Part shown: positions 53,962 to 62,894 of the stretch, piece after piece
How positions within the stretch are numbered: position 1 is the first letter of the stretch
Layout of the letters: every line of letters starts with the position of its first letter
Assembly (NCBI GenBank): GCA_025352125.1
Contig: JANXTZ010000033.1
Span: 1 to 64,000 of the forward strand
DNA: 64,000 bases
Direction of reading: 5' to 3'
DNA from: Deinococcales bacterium
GTDB lineage: Bacteria; Deinococcota; Deinococci; Deinococcales; JAAFIG01
Translations under genes and position numbers: made by a program
The notes under the pieces: model-generated
The model's database searches: none
What the model was told of the DNA's origin: nothing
Seen by the model: the letters and a program-made list of their open reading frames with translations, nothing else

Positions 53962-55221
53962 TTACTTGGTTTTACCAGCCAGCAAATCTTCGGCTTGCTT
54001 TTGGGCTTTATCAAGCGCATCTTTGGCGCTTGATTTGCCTGCCACCGCCTCTTTGATTGCCGTCTCGAGAATGTTGAAGCGCAGTGCCTCCCAGTCCGAA
54101 ATCCGAGGCTCGAAGGCGGCGTAACGGGCTTGCTTCACGACCAACAATGCGTCTGGGTTTTTGGCGGCGAAGGCTTTGAATTCGGTGGTGTCTTGCGCCA
54201 GGTCGCTCGAGGGGACATAACCGGTTTGCGTGGAGAAAATGGCGCTGTTGCGGGGTTGCATGGCAAAATTCAGGAACTTTGCGCCCAGTTTTTGTTGCTC
54301 AGAGCTGGCGTCTTTGAAGACGACAATGTGCGTGCCTTGAATCAAGGCTGTCCCTGGAGTACCGCGTTTTAATCCTGGCAGGTTGGTGATGCCGAGGTTG
54401 AATTTGGCGGCGCTCTTGTAAAATGGAATGCCCGCGCTGGTGTCAAAGCTCATGCCGTAAGTGTCGGTCAGTTGTCCGTTGATAAAACCAGAGGTGATCG
54501 GTTTGGCGGCTTTGTCTTTCACCAGGTCAAGCAGCCAGTCCAGCGCTTTGATCGCGGTTGGCGAGTTCAGCACGATTTTACCTGTCGCGTCGTAATTGCC
54601 GCCCAGCGTGAAGAAAATTGGGGAAAATGTGCTCGCCGACGGCGTGAACCAGAACGCGGGTTGACCCGTTTTGCCAGACAATTCTCGAGCGGCGCTCGCC
54701 ATCTCGGACAGGGTTTGCGGTATTTTGACGTTGTTCTTGGCGAACAAATCTTTGTTGACAAACAACAGTTGCACGCTCTTGTTGAACGGCGCACCGTAGA
54801 CCGTGCCGTTGAAGGTCGCGGCTTTGACAAAGACTTTGGTCAAAAAGTTGGAACGAAATCCGAGCTTGGTCAGGTCTGCCAGTTTGTCATTCTCGAGGTA
54901 GAGAGCCATGTTGTTCTCGAACGCCTGCGCCATCGTCGGGACTTTGCCCGCCGCGAACGAGGCTTTGAGTTTGGTGGACAGGTCGGTGTAATTGCCCTGC
55001 GGTATCGGCAGGACGCATTGACCAGGGGTGGTCTTGTTGAACTCGGCTGCCAGGGCGTTGACCACGTTTTGCTGGCTGGCGCTGGTGAAACCGTGCCAGA
55101 ATTCGGCGGTCACCTTGGCGCTCGCGCATTGCTGTTTGACCAGTTCGGCTGGCGTTTGTTGCGCGTGAACGGTCACGGCGACGACGGCAAGTCCTGCGCC
55201 CAACAGAGCTAATTTTTTCAT
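53962..55221 (-). CDS. Sugar ABC transporter substrate-binding protein
   Basis: The product is 419 aa. A Sec signal peptide (MKKLALLGAGLAVVAVTVHAQ) is followed by a solute-binding family 1 fold with EFWHGFTSASQQNVVNALAAEFNKTTPGQ and AFNKSVQLLFVNKDLFAKNNV, close to the UgpB glycerol-3-phosphate and sugar-binding proteins. It has no lipobox and would be periplasmic. Permease and ATPase genes are not in the window. ATG 55221 has AAGGGGT upstream, and the reading further upstream lacks a start signal. Confidence 0.88.
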   Translation of the reverse strand: MKKLALLGAGLAVVAVTVHAQQTPAELVKQQCASAKVTAEFWHGFTSASQQNVVNALAAEFNKTTPGQCVLPIPQGNYTDLSTKLKASFAAGKVPTMAQAFENNMALYLENDKLADLTKLGFRSNFLTKVFVKAATFNGTVYGAPFNKSVQLLFVNKDLFAKNNVKIPQTLSEMASAARELSGKTGQPAFWFTPSASTFSPIFFTLGGNYDATGKIVLNSPTAIKALDWLLDLVKDKAAKPITSGFINGQLTDTYGMSFDTSAGIPFYKSAAKFNLGITNLPGLKRGTPGTALIQGTHIVVFKDASSEQQKLGAKFLNFAMQPRNSAIFSTQTGYVPSSDLAQDTTEFKAFAAKNPDALLVVKQARYAAFEPRISDWEALRFNILETAIKEAVAGKSSAKDALDKAQKQAEDLLAGKTK

Positions 55222-55425
55222 AGACACCCCTTTTGTGAACCCGAGACGGCACAGCATTTGTGCGCCCTGTGATACTCGATAACAGTGTACCAAGACTTTG
55301 GTCATGGACTGATGAGCCAAAAACCTGCCGTAGATCGATGATGATGCGCGAGGGTCGGAGAAGTGATAGTTTAATTGGAGTTCTAAGTTTGCCCAACACG
55401 GGCTTAAAGGGAGGCACGATCACGG

Positions 55426-56793
55426 ATGGAGAAAAATCCGATTTTTTGGTTGTTCATAGGCGGCTTGCTGTTCTGGTGTATCGAATGGATTTACGACATT
55501 TACCTGTGGCGGCGCAATCAAACCAACAACGCACCACTTTTGGCTCGAGCCTCGAACGCCGAAACCCAGGCGCTATCGCTGAGAGCCAATCTCGAGGCGA
55601 ATCAATCGAAGTTGAGCGCGGCAGATTTGACGAGCGCCGATTTGCACACCAGACTGAGCAGCGCCCAGGCGTTGATCATCGAAAGTGATTCAAAATTTTT
55701 GAGCGCCAATGAAGAACTCGAGAAACTGAAAGCCAAACTTGCGGGCATGGTCGATAAAAAAACGGCGGACGGCGCTCAAGCCGAAATCGCCAGTTTGAAA
55801 GCCCAGTTGCAGTCCGCCAATCAAGCGATTGACGGTTTAAAACCCAGCGCCGAAAAAGCCGCCAGCCTCGAGTCGCAGATGGCGAAGTTAAAAGCGGGGT
55901 TTGAGGGGTCGGCTCAACGGTCCGAACTTGACGCGGCGAATGCCGAAATAGCCAGCCTCAAAGCCAGGGTTCAAACCTACAGTGAACAGACCGAGGCGTT
56001 CATTCAAAGCAAGACCCGTATCACCTTCCTCGAGTCCGAACTCGACGGGTCAAAAGCCAAATTAACCAGCGAACTCGAGGCTGTCAAAAGTAAATCCTCG
56101 GCGCTGGAAACCCAAGTCGATCAGCTCAAAGCCGACGGCGTGATGCTGATGAAAGACCGCCTTGCACCGGCGCTCGAGCGAATTCAATTCTTGGAATCTG
56201 AACACGGACAAACCGGCAATGCGTCCGACTCGGCAGATTTGCGAGCCAAACTGGCAGCCATGGAACTCGAGCATTCAGAATTGCACGCCAGAATCTCATT
56301 CCTGACCGCTCAAATCGAGACGGCGCAAGTTTCGGGTGGTTCTGGGCAAAATGAGCGCATTGAATCACTCGAGGCGGAACTCTCGAAGACCAAAAGTTTG
56401 TTAAACCACAGCGCCGCCGACATGGCGGGCTTGAAATTGCAACTCTCGCAAGCACATGAGCAAATCGCCGCGCTCAATGCCACCTCGAGCAAACCGCTTG
56501 AAAGCCCAAATCACCATGAAACTGAAATTGCCGGATTAAAAGCCGAACTTGCCGCCCTGGCACTTTCCCCCAAAGCTCCGGTTGACCGTGACCGCCTCGA
56601 GAAAATTGATGGTGTCGGCGACGTTTACGAGCACCGCCTCAACTCGGCAGGCATCTGGACCTTTGCTCAACTTTCGCAAATGAGCCTCGAATCAATTCAC
56701 AGTTTGATTCAACCCGAAGAGTGGCAAAAAATTGAACCCGACAAGTGGATTCTCGAGGCAGCGGAACGTGCGAAGGCGAAAGCGGCATCATGA
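55426..56793 (+). CDS. Membrane-tethered coiled-coil protein with C-terminal helix-hairpin-helix
   Basis: The product is 455 aa. One N-terminal membrane helix (about 5-27, FWLFIGGLLFWCIEWIYDIYLW) is followed by a long coiled coil (about 40-370, rich in Glu/Ala/Ser/Leu heptads). A compact C-terminal domain (about 390-445) contains DRLEKIDGVGDVYEHRLNSAG, a helix-hairpin-helix-like fold that may bind DNA. The build suggests a tether between membrane and chromosome. ATG 55426 has GGGAGG 11 nt upstream. It overlaps the next gene by 4 bp. Confidence 0.72.
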   Translation: MEKNPIFWLFIGGLLFWCIEWIYDIYLWRRNQTNNAPLLARASNAETQALSLRANLEANQSKLSAADLTSADLHTRLSSAQALIIESDSKFLSANEELEKLKAKLAGMVDKKTADGAQAEIASLKAQLQSANQAIDGLKPSAEKAASLESQMAKLKAGFEGSAQRSELDAANAEIASLKARVQTYSEQTEAFIQSKTRITFLESELDGSKAKLTSELEAVKSKSSALETQVDQLKADGVMLMKDRLAPALERIQFLESEHGQTGNASDSADLRAKLAAMELEHSELHARISFLTAQIETAQVSGGSGQNERIESLEAELSKTKSLLNHSAADMAGLKLQLSQAHEQIAALNATSSKPLESPNHHETEIAGLKAELAALALSPKAPVDRDRLEKIDGVGDVYEHRLNSAGIWTFAQLSQMSLESIHSLIQPEEWQKIEPDKWILEAAERAKAKAAS

Positions 56794-57707
56794 GTCAGGC
56801 TTACACGACCGACAACCGTCGCGGAGTGGCATACCCGTTTCACCCCGTTAAAATTGCGGGCGCGGCGCTGCTGGCATTGGGAGCTGTGTTCACGGGCTTA
56901 CTTGGAAACACCCAAGTTGGCGCTCCGACCATTGACCTCAATCCACCCGCCATCACGGGGAAAAGCCAGACCAGCCCCGTCAATCTGGTCGGGCAGGGCA
57001 CGCCCAATGCAAAGTACAATTTGTTCGTCAACGGCGAAAACAAAGGAACGGTCACGGTCGGCAACGACGCCACCATCAACCGGCAACTCGAGCTTCCAAG
57101 CGGTGACGTGAAAGTGCAACTCAAATCCCTGACCGCGCCAGAAGTCGAATCGAACATCCTGAATCTGAACGTTGCCGCCCCAAGTGTTGGCGTGACCCCA
57201 GTGATTCTCGAGCCGAAATTGGAAGCCAACGGTTTCTTGCCCAACGCGCCCTTTACCTTGCGCGGCACGGGCAAACCAGGCGAGGAACTCGAGATTTTTG
57301 ACGGCGCAAAATCCCTTGGACGGGCGAAGGTTGCCGCCGATGGAAGTTGGAGTTTTGGCGTGGACGCCCCGACCCCAGGCGATCATGATTACCGCGTTGT
57401 GGGCATTTCAGGCTCGAGTTCGCTCTTGACGCTCAATATTTCTGAGAAAGGTAAAACAGGTCCTGCCTGCCCTTGCAAGTTGCGCTTCAGCTTCACCAAC
57501 CCCAAAACCTTGGATGCCAAAGTCACACTGTTGCAAGACGCCAAGAATCTGGGAAACAAGGCGGGCACCGAAACCAACTGGCTCAACATGCCCTCGGGTG
57601 ATTATGCGTACACCGTCGAACGTCCGGGTTACGGCACGTTCAACGGCAAAGCCAGCCTGCCCAAAAACCGCGCCATCTCGGTGTACTTGAATCCGATCAA
57701 GAAATAG
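56790..57707 (+). CDS. Single-pass membrane protein with Ig-like extracellular domains
   Basis: The product is 305 aa. One membrane helix lies at about 22-38, after a 20-residue N-terminus; the rest is beta-rich, with two similar Ig-like parts (SPVNLVGQGTPNAKYNLFVNG, APFTLRGTGKPGEELEIFDG) and a last domain with a CPCKLRF motif. It probably acts outside the membrane, perhaps binding wall polymers, and is co-translated with the coiled-coil gene (ATGA). No family recognised with confidence. Confidence 0.65.
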   Translation: MSQAYTTDNRRGVAYPFHPVKIAGAALLALGAVFTGLLGNTQVGAPTIDLNPPAITGKSQTSPVNLVGQGTPNAKYNLFVNGENKGTVTVGNDATINRQLELPSGDVKVQLKSLTAPEVESNILNLNVAAPSVGVTPVILEPKLEANGFLPNAPFTLRGTGKPGEELEIFDGAKSLGRAKVAADGSWSFGVDAPTPGDHDYRVVGISGSSSLLTLNISEKGKTGPACPCKLRFSFTNPKTLDAKVTLLQDAKNLGNKAGTETNWLNMPSGDYAYTVERPGYGTFNGKASLPKNRAISVYLNPIKK

Positions 57708-57779
57708 TCGTGCGAAACACAATAATTTCGGTCTTTCGAGTAAAATTTTGATTCGTGTTCTAAAATGAGTTTGACCATA

Positions 57780-57802
57780 GGCGACCCTCAGGGTCGCCTT
57801 TT
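57780..57802 (+). terminator. Intrinsic terminator after the Ig-like gene
   Basis: GGCGACCC (57780-57787), a TCA loop and GGGTCGCC (57791-57798) give an 8-bp stem, then TTTTCT. Confidence 0.85.
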
Positions 57803-57818
57803 CTGATGAAAAATTCTG

Positions 57819-60524
57819 ATGGAAAACCCAGCGCCAGCCATTCGTTTATCGCCCAGTCAAGAGGCGTTGTGGTTGTTGTGGAAACTCGAGCCTGACAATC
57901 CGACTTACCATATTGGCGCGGCAGCCCGCGTTCGCGGAAATTTGGACCTCGAGCGTCTTCGGACGGTCTGGCACACGATCACCTCGCGTCACGATGCCCT
58001 CTCGAGACGGTTTGTGCTGCAAAAGAATTTTCCCGTCCAAATCTATAGCGCCGCCCACGCCGACGGCTTCGAGGTTCGGGCGGTGCCATCCCTCAGCCTC
58101 GAGCAAGTGTTGCAAGAACCTTTTGACCTCGAGCACGGTTTTGTGGCAAGGCTGGTGGTCTGGCGCGAACAAAACGCTTGGGTCATGGTGTATGCCATGC
58201 ACCACATTGCAGGTGACGCCTGGAGTGCGGGTTTGATTGCCCGCGACATTGAACAACTGTATGCGGGTCAAACATTTCCAGCCGCGAACAGTTTTCTCGG
58301 GTTTGTCAGGCAAACCCCGAGCAGGTCATGTCTCAGACCCGTGAACGGACGACCGGCGCGTGTGGCGGAGTCAAAACAACTCGAGCTTCCGAGGTCGCTG
58401 GTCTCAAACTTGCGCGATTTTGCCAGCCGTCATTCTGTGACGATCTCGAGCCTGTTTCAAGCCGTGTACCGCGTCTGGTTGTGGCGGCTGACCGGCTCGA
58501 GCGAGGGTCTGGCAATTCCCATGCTGGGGCGCTCACGGGCGGATTTGAAGACCGTCGGGCTTTTTACCCAACTGCACCCGATTGACATTACACTCGAGCC
58601 TGAAATGTGGTTTCTCGAGTTGCTCAAAACCACGCATATTGCAACCTGGGATAGCCTGCGCCACCCGCCCGAGCAAGTTGGAACCTACCGTTTTTTGTTC
58701 AACCATCTTGCGCGTGCGCTCCAATTTCAATTGCCAGGCTTGAAAGTCTCGCCGCTCGAGATGCGTCAACAAGAAACCCAGGCGGAACTGGTGCTGACCG
58801 TTGTTGAACATGAACACGGCATCAAACTGAATTTTACCTCGCCAGTTTTGCAAGCTGGAGTGCTTGAAGCATGGGCAGATTGCTATTTACACCTGCTCCA
58901 GGAAATCCTGAGCGCCCCAGAAACCCCGATTTCGCAACTCGAGATGATACCGGTCAAACAAAAAAACCAACTCGAGCAATGGGTGGATGGAGGAGAGGCG
59001 TTTTCGACGGAGCAAAGTGTGATTGAACTGTTTGAGGCTCGGGTATTGGAGCAACCCGAAAGGTTGGCGCTGCTTGGGAATCAGGCGCTCACGTATCGTC
59101 AATTGAATGCTCGAGCCAATGCGGTTGCCCAACTGTTGCTGACCAAAGGCTTGCACCCTGGCGAGGTCGTGGGTTTGCAGATCGCCAGAAGCCTTGAAAG
59201 CATCATTGCCATGCTGGGCGTGCTAAAAGCGGGCGGCGCGTATTGGAACATTGCTGACGTTGTGCCCGAAAGCGACTTACCTCGAGTCACCCTGCTAGCC
59301 TCAGAGGTCACGCCGCTCGAGTTTGAAGATCATCCTCAACTTGGGTTTCGACCAACAACGGCGTATCAGATTCGGACCTCTGGCACGACTGGAACGCCCA
59401 AAACCATTCAAATTGGACATCGGTCCCTCAGCAATTACGCGCATCATGCCGTGGCTGCCTTTCAATTAAATTCCTCAGATCGGGTGTTGCAGTTTGCAAA
59501 CCTGAGCTTTGACGCGCACGTCGAAGAGGTTTTCCCGACCCTGATTTGCGGTGCAAGCCTGGTGCTGCGTGACGAAAACTTGGACGCTCGGGCTTTTTTG
59601 GCTCAACTCGAGCGCCAAAAAATTACGGTGATCTCCTTGCCGACAGCCTATTTCGCCGTTTTGTCCCAGCAGGCTCGAGCCTTGGATTTGCGAGCGCCCA
59701 AAGATTTGAGGTTGTGCGTGGTGGGCGGCGAGGCGTTAAAATCTCAAAGTGTACAAGACTGGCAACTGGTCGCGCCCAACACGGTTTTGCTGAACACCTA
59801 CGGTCCCACCGAAGCCACGGTCGCCGTCACGACCAGTTCAAATCTCACGCTCGGCAAGCCGATTCCGGGTGCCAAACTCGAGGTCAAAGATTTGTTTGGG
59901 CATCTTGTTCCCGTTGGCGTGATCGGCGAACTCGAGATTTCTGGAATGGTGCTCGCCCAGAATGTTGATACGCCCCACAAAACGGGTGATCTGGTACGCT
60001 GGAATTTGAACGGCGAACTCGAGTTTGTTGGCAGGGCAGACAAGCAAATCAAAGTCGCCGGTTTTCGGGTGGATACGTTTGAGATTGAACGCATTCTCGA
60101 GAACGCTGGAGCCAAGCTGGCACAGGTGCAGTTGGATGTGAATGGCTGGCTGTGCGCTTACATGGTCGGGCATCTGGAACCTGCGGCAATTCGATTGGTG
60201 CTCGAGAATGTGCCCGCCTACGCCCGTCCAAAGCGTTTCGCTTTTCTTGAAACCATGCCAACAACACCAAACGGCAAAATTGACAGTCGCGTTTTGTTCG
60301 GGCTGCCAACTTGGGCGCTGGGGGCGAGCATTCGAGAACCAAATTCGAGACTCGAGTTTGAACTGGTGAATTTGTTTCAAGCCGTACTGAATCTCGAGAA
60401 AATTGGTGTGGACAGTGACTTTTTTGACCTGGGCGGTGATTCTTTACGCGACCTGGAATTGACCTTAAAACTCGAGCAACCGAGCTTGGTGCGCTTAAAT
60501 CTGTTCACGTTTGATCGTGGATAA
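57819..60524 (+). CDS. Stand-alone NRPS module (C-A-PCP)
   Basis: The product is 901 aa. The condensation domain (about 1-390) has HHIAGDAW (128-135; His-His-x3-Asp kept, Gly replaced by Ala). The adenylation domain (about 400-800) has A3 TSGTTGTPK, A4 SFDAHVEEVFPT with the Asp that binds the amino group, A5 TYGPTEATVA, A8 GRADKQIKVAGFRVD and A10 NGKID. The carrier domain has LGGDSL with the phosphopantetheine Ser. There is no thioesterase. The condensation domain is short between 150 and 195. Amino acid not predicted. A phosphopantetheinyl transferase is not nearby. Confidence 0.85.
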   Translation: MENPAPAIRLSPSQEALWLLWKLEPDNPTYHIGAAARVRGNLDLERLRTVWHTITSRHDALSRRFVLQKNFPVQIYSAAHADGFEVRAVPSLSLEQVLQEPFDLEHGFVARLVVWREQNAWVMVYAMHHIAGDAWSAGLIARDIEQLYAGQTFPAANSFLGFVRQTPSRSCLRPVNGRPARVAESKQLELPRSLVSNLRDFASRHSVTISSLFQAVYRVWLWRLTGSSEGLAIPMLGRSRADLKTVGLFTQLHPIDITLEPEMWFLELLKTTHIATWDSLRHPPEQVGTYRFLFNHLARALQFQLPGLKVSPLEMRQQETQAELVLTVVEHEHGIKLNFTSPVLQAGVLEAWADCYLHLLQEILSAPETPISQLEMIPVKQKNQLEQWVDGGEAFSTEQSVIELFEARVLEQPERLALLGNQALTYRQLNARANAVAQLLLTKGLHPGEVVGLQIARSLESIIAMLGVLKAGGAYWNIADVVPESDLPRVTLLASEVTPLEFEDHPQLGFRPTTAYQIRTSGTTGTPKTIQIGHRSLSNYAHHAVAAFQLNSSDRVLQFANLSFDAHVEEVFPTLICGASLVLRDENLDARAFLAQLERQKITVISLPTAYFAVLSQQARALDLRAPKDLRLCVVGGEALKSQSVQDWQLVAPNTVLLNTYGPTEATVAVTTSSNLTLGKPIPGAKLEVKDLFGHLVPVGVIGELEISGMVLAQNVDTPHKTGDLVRWNLNGELEFVGRADKQIKVAGFRVDTFEIERILENAGAKLAQVQLDVNGWLCAYMVGHLEPAAIRLVLENVPAYARPKRFAFLETMPTTPNGKIDSRVLFGLPTWALGASIREPNSRLEFELVNLFQAVLNLEKIGVDSDFFDLGGDSLRDLELTLKLEQPSLVRLNLFTFDRG

Positions 60525-60572
60525 ACCCTTTTCTCCGGCGTAGAATATGTCATCGACTCACGGGAGGTCTTC

Positions 60573-61157
60573 ATGCGTTTGTACTGGATTTTATTCTTTT
60601 TGGTTTTGATTGCCGTGCTGATTTTTTCTTTCGTCAACGCCAGCACACTCATGCGCAGTACACAAATCGTGGTGCCGTTCATGGGTTCACAAATTGTGCC
60701 AATGCGTTTGTTTGGTTTGCTGTCCTTGGTCGGCTTGGCAGGGATTTACAGCCTCTTTTGGAGTCTCAGCTCCACCCGCGCCAAAGCCAAAAGTGCCGAT
60801 CTGTTCGACAAGATCGAAAACCTGCGCGACACCCTCAACCGCGAGGAAGCCAGCCGATTCAAGGCGCTCGAGCAGCAACTCGAGGTTCAATTTCGAGAGG
60901 TCTTGAACCGTCTCGAGCCTGGCAGTGCGCCCGTACCAAAGTCCGGCGGTTTTTTGGGTGGCTTGTTCGCTCGAGAAACCCCTTCAAACCCTGCACTGCC
61001 CGCAACCCGTGCCAGTATGGGTGACCTCGAGACGCTGATCGCCCGCATCGAAAAAGTTCGTGACGAATTGGCGGCGGACATTGCCCTCAGTGAGCACAAT
61101 GTCTTGAAGGCGCTCGAGCAAACGGACGCTGGTTTGATTGCCAAAGACCGCCCGTGA
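60573..61157 (+). CDS. LapA/DUF1049-like membrane protein
   Basis: The product is 194 aa. Two membrane helices (about 5-25 and 43-63) are followed by a cytoplasmic coiled coil (about 75-120) and a Gly-rich linker. The opening YWILFFLVLIAVLIFSFVNAS is typical of LapA (DUF1049) proteins, which in E. coli help control lipopolysaccharide assembly. A GGGAGG site lies 5 nt before the ATG. Function here is unknown. Confidence 0.7.
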   Translation: MRLYWILFFLVLIAVLIFSFVNASTLMRSTQIVVPFMGSQIVPMRLFGLLSLVGLAGIYSLFWSLSSTRAKAKSADLFDKIENLRDTLNREEASRFKALEQQLEVQFREVLNRLEPGSAPVPKSGGFLGGLFARETPSNPALPATRASMGDLETLIARIEKVRDELAADIALSEHNVLKALEQTDAGLIAKDRP

Positions 61158-61255
61158 TCGCATCTCTAAATTGAACACACGGGGGCTTCGGATTCCTGTA
61201 GAATTACGAGTCGATCAGATCAACTGACCCGTGTCTCTCATTGTTCGGAGCCAAA

Positions 61256-62224
61256 ATGTTCCCTTTTTCTCGAAAGCCAAATCACCGCAACCATTCCAGG
61301 GGCATGACCGTTTTGGTCATTCCCGACGCCGGCGGCTCGAGGCGTTTGCGTGTCGGTTGGTGGTGGCTGGGTGCGCTTGCCATTTTGGGTTTTGCCGTGG
61401 GTTTGGGCGCGTTCGGAGCACCAATTTTACTGGCTGCCAGCCTTCGCGCCAATGTCAGCATGATTGCCAGCAACGCGCGGTTGAACGCCGAAAAATCGGA
61501 TTTGCAACGCCAGCTTAACCTCTCGCAAGCCCGGGTGTCGGGTTTGACCAAAACCGCGCAAAAAATGGCGGGACGCCTCAATGCCATCGAATCTCGAGTC
61601 TCAAGCATCGAAACCCGTGCCAAAATTGATCGGGTTCGTCCCGCCAGCACCAGACCGGGCGGCGGCGCGAACAACACTGAAATCGACAATCCCGAGGAGG
61701 CGTTTGCGGTGCTCGAGTCTGAACTTGGGACAACAGACACCAACTTTGAGCGAACACTGGGACCACTTGAGGCAATATTGCACCATGAGGAAGCCATCCC
61801 AGCAGGCTTTCCAACCTCTGGACGGATCACCAGTGGTTTTGGCAGCCGCATTGGACCTCGGACGGGGCGGCTCGAGAAACACACGGGCTGGGACATTGCC
61901 ACCAGTCTGGGTTCAACCGTTCGCGCCACCGCGCCAGGGATTGTGCAAACGGCAGGTTGGACGAACATTGGCTATGGTTTGCATATCATCATCGATCACG
62001 GTTACGGCATCAAAACGCTGTACGGGCATCTGTCCAAGTTGCTGGTCAATCCTGGGCGCGAAATCCACACCGGCGACGTGATCGGGTTGGTGGGTTCGAC
62101 GGGCAACAGCACCGGACCGCATCTGCATTACGAAGTTCGGATCAACAACACGCCCATCAATCCAGGTCCGTACCTGTACCACGAGCGTTACAAACCAATT
62201 CCGTCGGGACCGCTTCAACCATGA
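61256..62224 (+). CDS. M23 peptidoglycan endopeptidase with membrane anchor and coiled coil
   Basis: The product is 322 aa. A membrane helix (about 37-63) is followed by a coiled coil (about 70-125), a Gly-rich hinge and a C-terminal M23 domain with GRITSGFGSRIG, HTGWD, YGHLS and GPHLHYE, the zinc and catalytic residues of lysostaphin-type enzymes. The catalytic part is in the periplasm. ATG 61256 follows GGAG by 7 nt. The next gene is a bactofilin, a pairing known in several bacteria where the filament directs the hydrolase. Confidence 0.9.
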   Translation: MFPFSRKPNHRNHSRGMTVLVIPDAGGSRRLRVGWWWLGALAILGFAVGLGAFGAPILLAASLRANVSMIASNARLNAEKSDLQRQLNLSQARVSGLTKTAQKMAGRLNAIESRVSSIETRAKIDRVRPASTRPGGGANNTEIDNPEEAFAVLESELGTTDTNFERTLGPLEAILHHEEAIPAGFPTSGRITSGFGSRIGPRTGRLEKHTGWDIATSLGSTVRATAPGIVQTAGWTNIGYGLHIIIDHGYGIKTLYGHLSKLLVNPGREIHTGDVIGLVGSTGNSTGPHLHYEVRINNTPINPGPYLYHERYKPIPSGPLQP

Positions 62225-62258
62225 ATCCAACACGGTCATGGCATTTCTAAGGAGACTC

Positions 62259-62690
62259 ATGCTTTCACGCGCAAAACCCGCCCAACCACAACAGACCGCA
62301 GGCATGACCTACCTCGACAAAGGTTCACTGATCACTGGCAACCTCAGCACCAATGGTCACTTGCGCCTCGACGGGGCGATCAAAGGCAATGTCAGCGTCA
62401 AAGGCACGCTCGAGGTTTCGACTGGAGCCAGCATCGAAGGTGAGGTGCTCGAGGTCGAGAGTTTGTTGTTGCACGGTTCGGTCAAAGCCAACGTGAATGC
62501 CAGGGGGAAAATAACCATTTCCAAAACGGGGCGCTTGATCGGTGATGTCAAAGCCACCAGCCTGGACATTGAAACGGGTGCTGTCTTCAGTGGACGCTCT
62601 GAGATGAACGCTGCCGCGATTTCCAGCCAAATCGATCCATCTCGTGGGATTCCTGAAGCCGAAGCAAAAAAAGCGGCTGGCAAAGCCTGA
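62259..62690 (+). CDS. Bactofilin-like polymer-forming protein
   Basis: The product is 143 aa. It has the bactofilin beta-helix (about 20-115) with GSLITGNLSTNGHLRLDGAIKGNVSVKG and repeats of the GxL/VxGxV type, plus flexible ends. Bactofilins self-assemble without nucleotide into filaments that position cell-wall enzymes. AAGGAG lies 4 nt before ATG 62259, chosen over ATG 62238. It directly follows the M23 gene (34 bp), so the two are probably one unit. Confidence 0.9.
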   Translation: MLSRAKPAQPQQTAGMTYLDKGSLITGNLSTNGHLRLDGAIKGNVSVKGTLEVSTGASIEGEVLEVESLLLHGSVKANVNARGKITISKTGRLIGDVKATSLDIETGAVFSGRSEMNAAAISSQIDPSRGIPEAEAKKAAGKA

Positions 62691-62715
62691 GAAATTTTCA
62701 CCGTCCCGCGATTTT

Positions 62716-62750
62716 GAGCCTCAAATTTTTGGCTCGAGGTCATTTTTTTT
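62716..62750 (+). terminator. Possible terminator after the bactofilin gene
   Basis: GAGCC (62716-62720) and GGCTC (62731-62735) make a short stem, followed eight bases on by eight T (62743-62750). CCTC and GAGG just beside could add pairs in another register. The stem is weak. Confidence 0.4.
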
Positions 62751-62894
62751 GATCCAAACACGTCAGGTTTACGTCATTTAAGTCTGAGGCAAATAATTGA
62801 ACTGGGTTCAGGGTGACACCGAATCGGTTCGGAACAAGTAGAATACAAATGTGAAGTCTTTGTTTCAACACCAAAACGCGCACGGGAGCCATTC

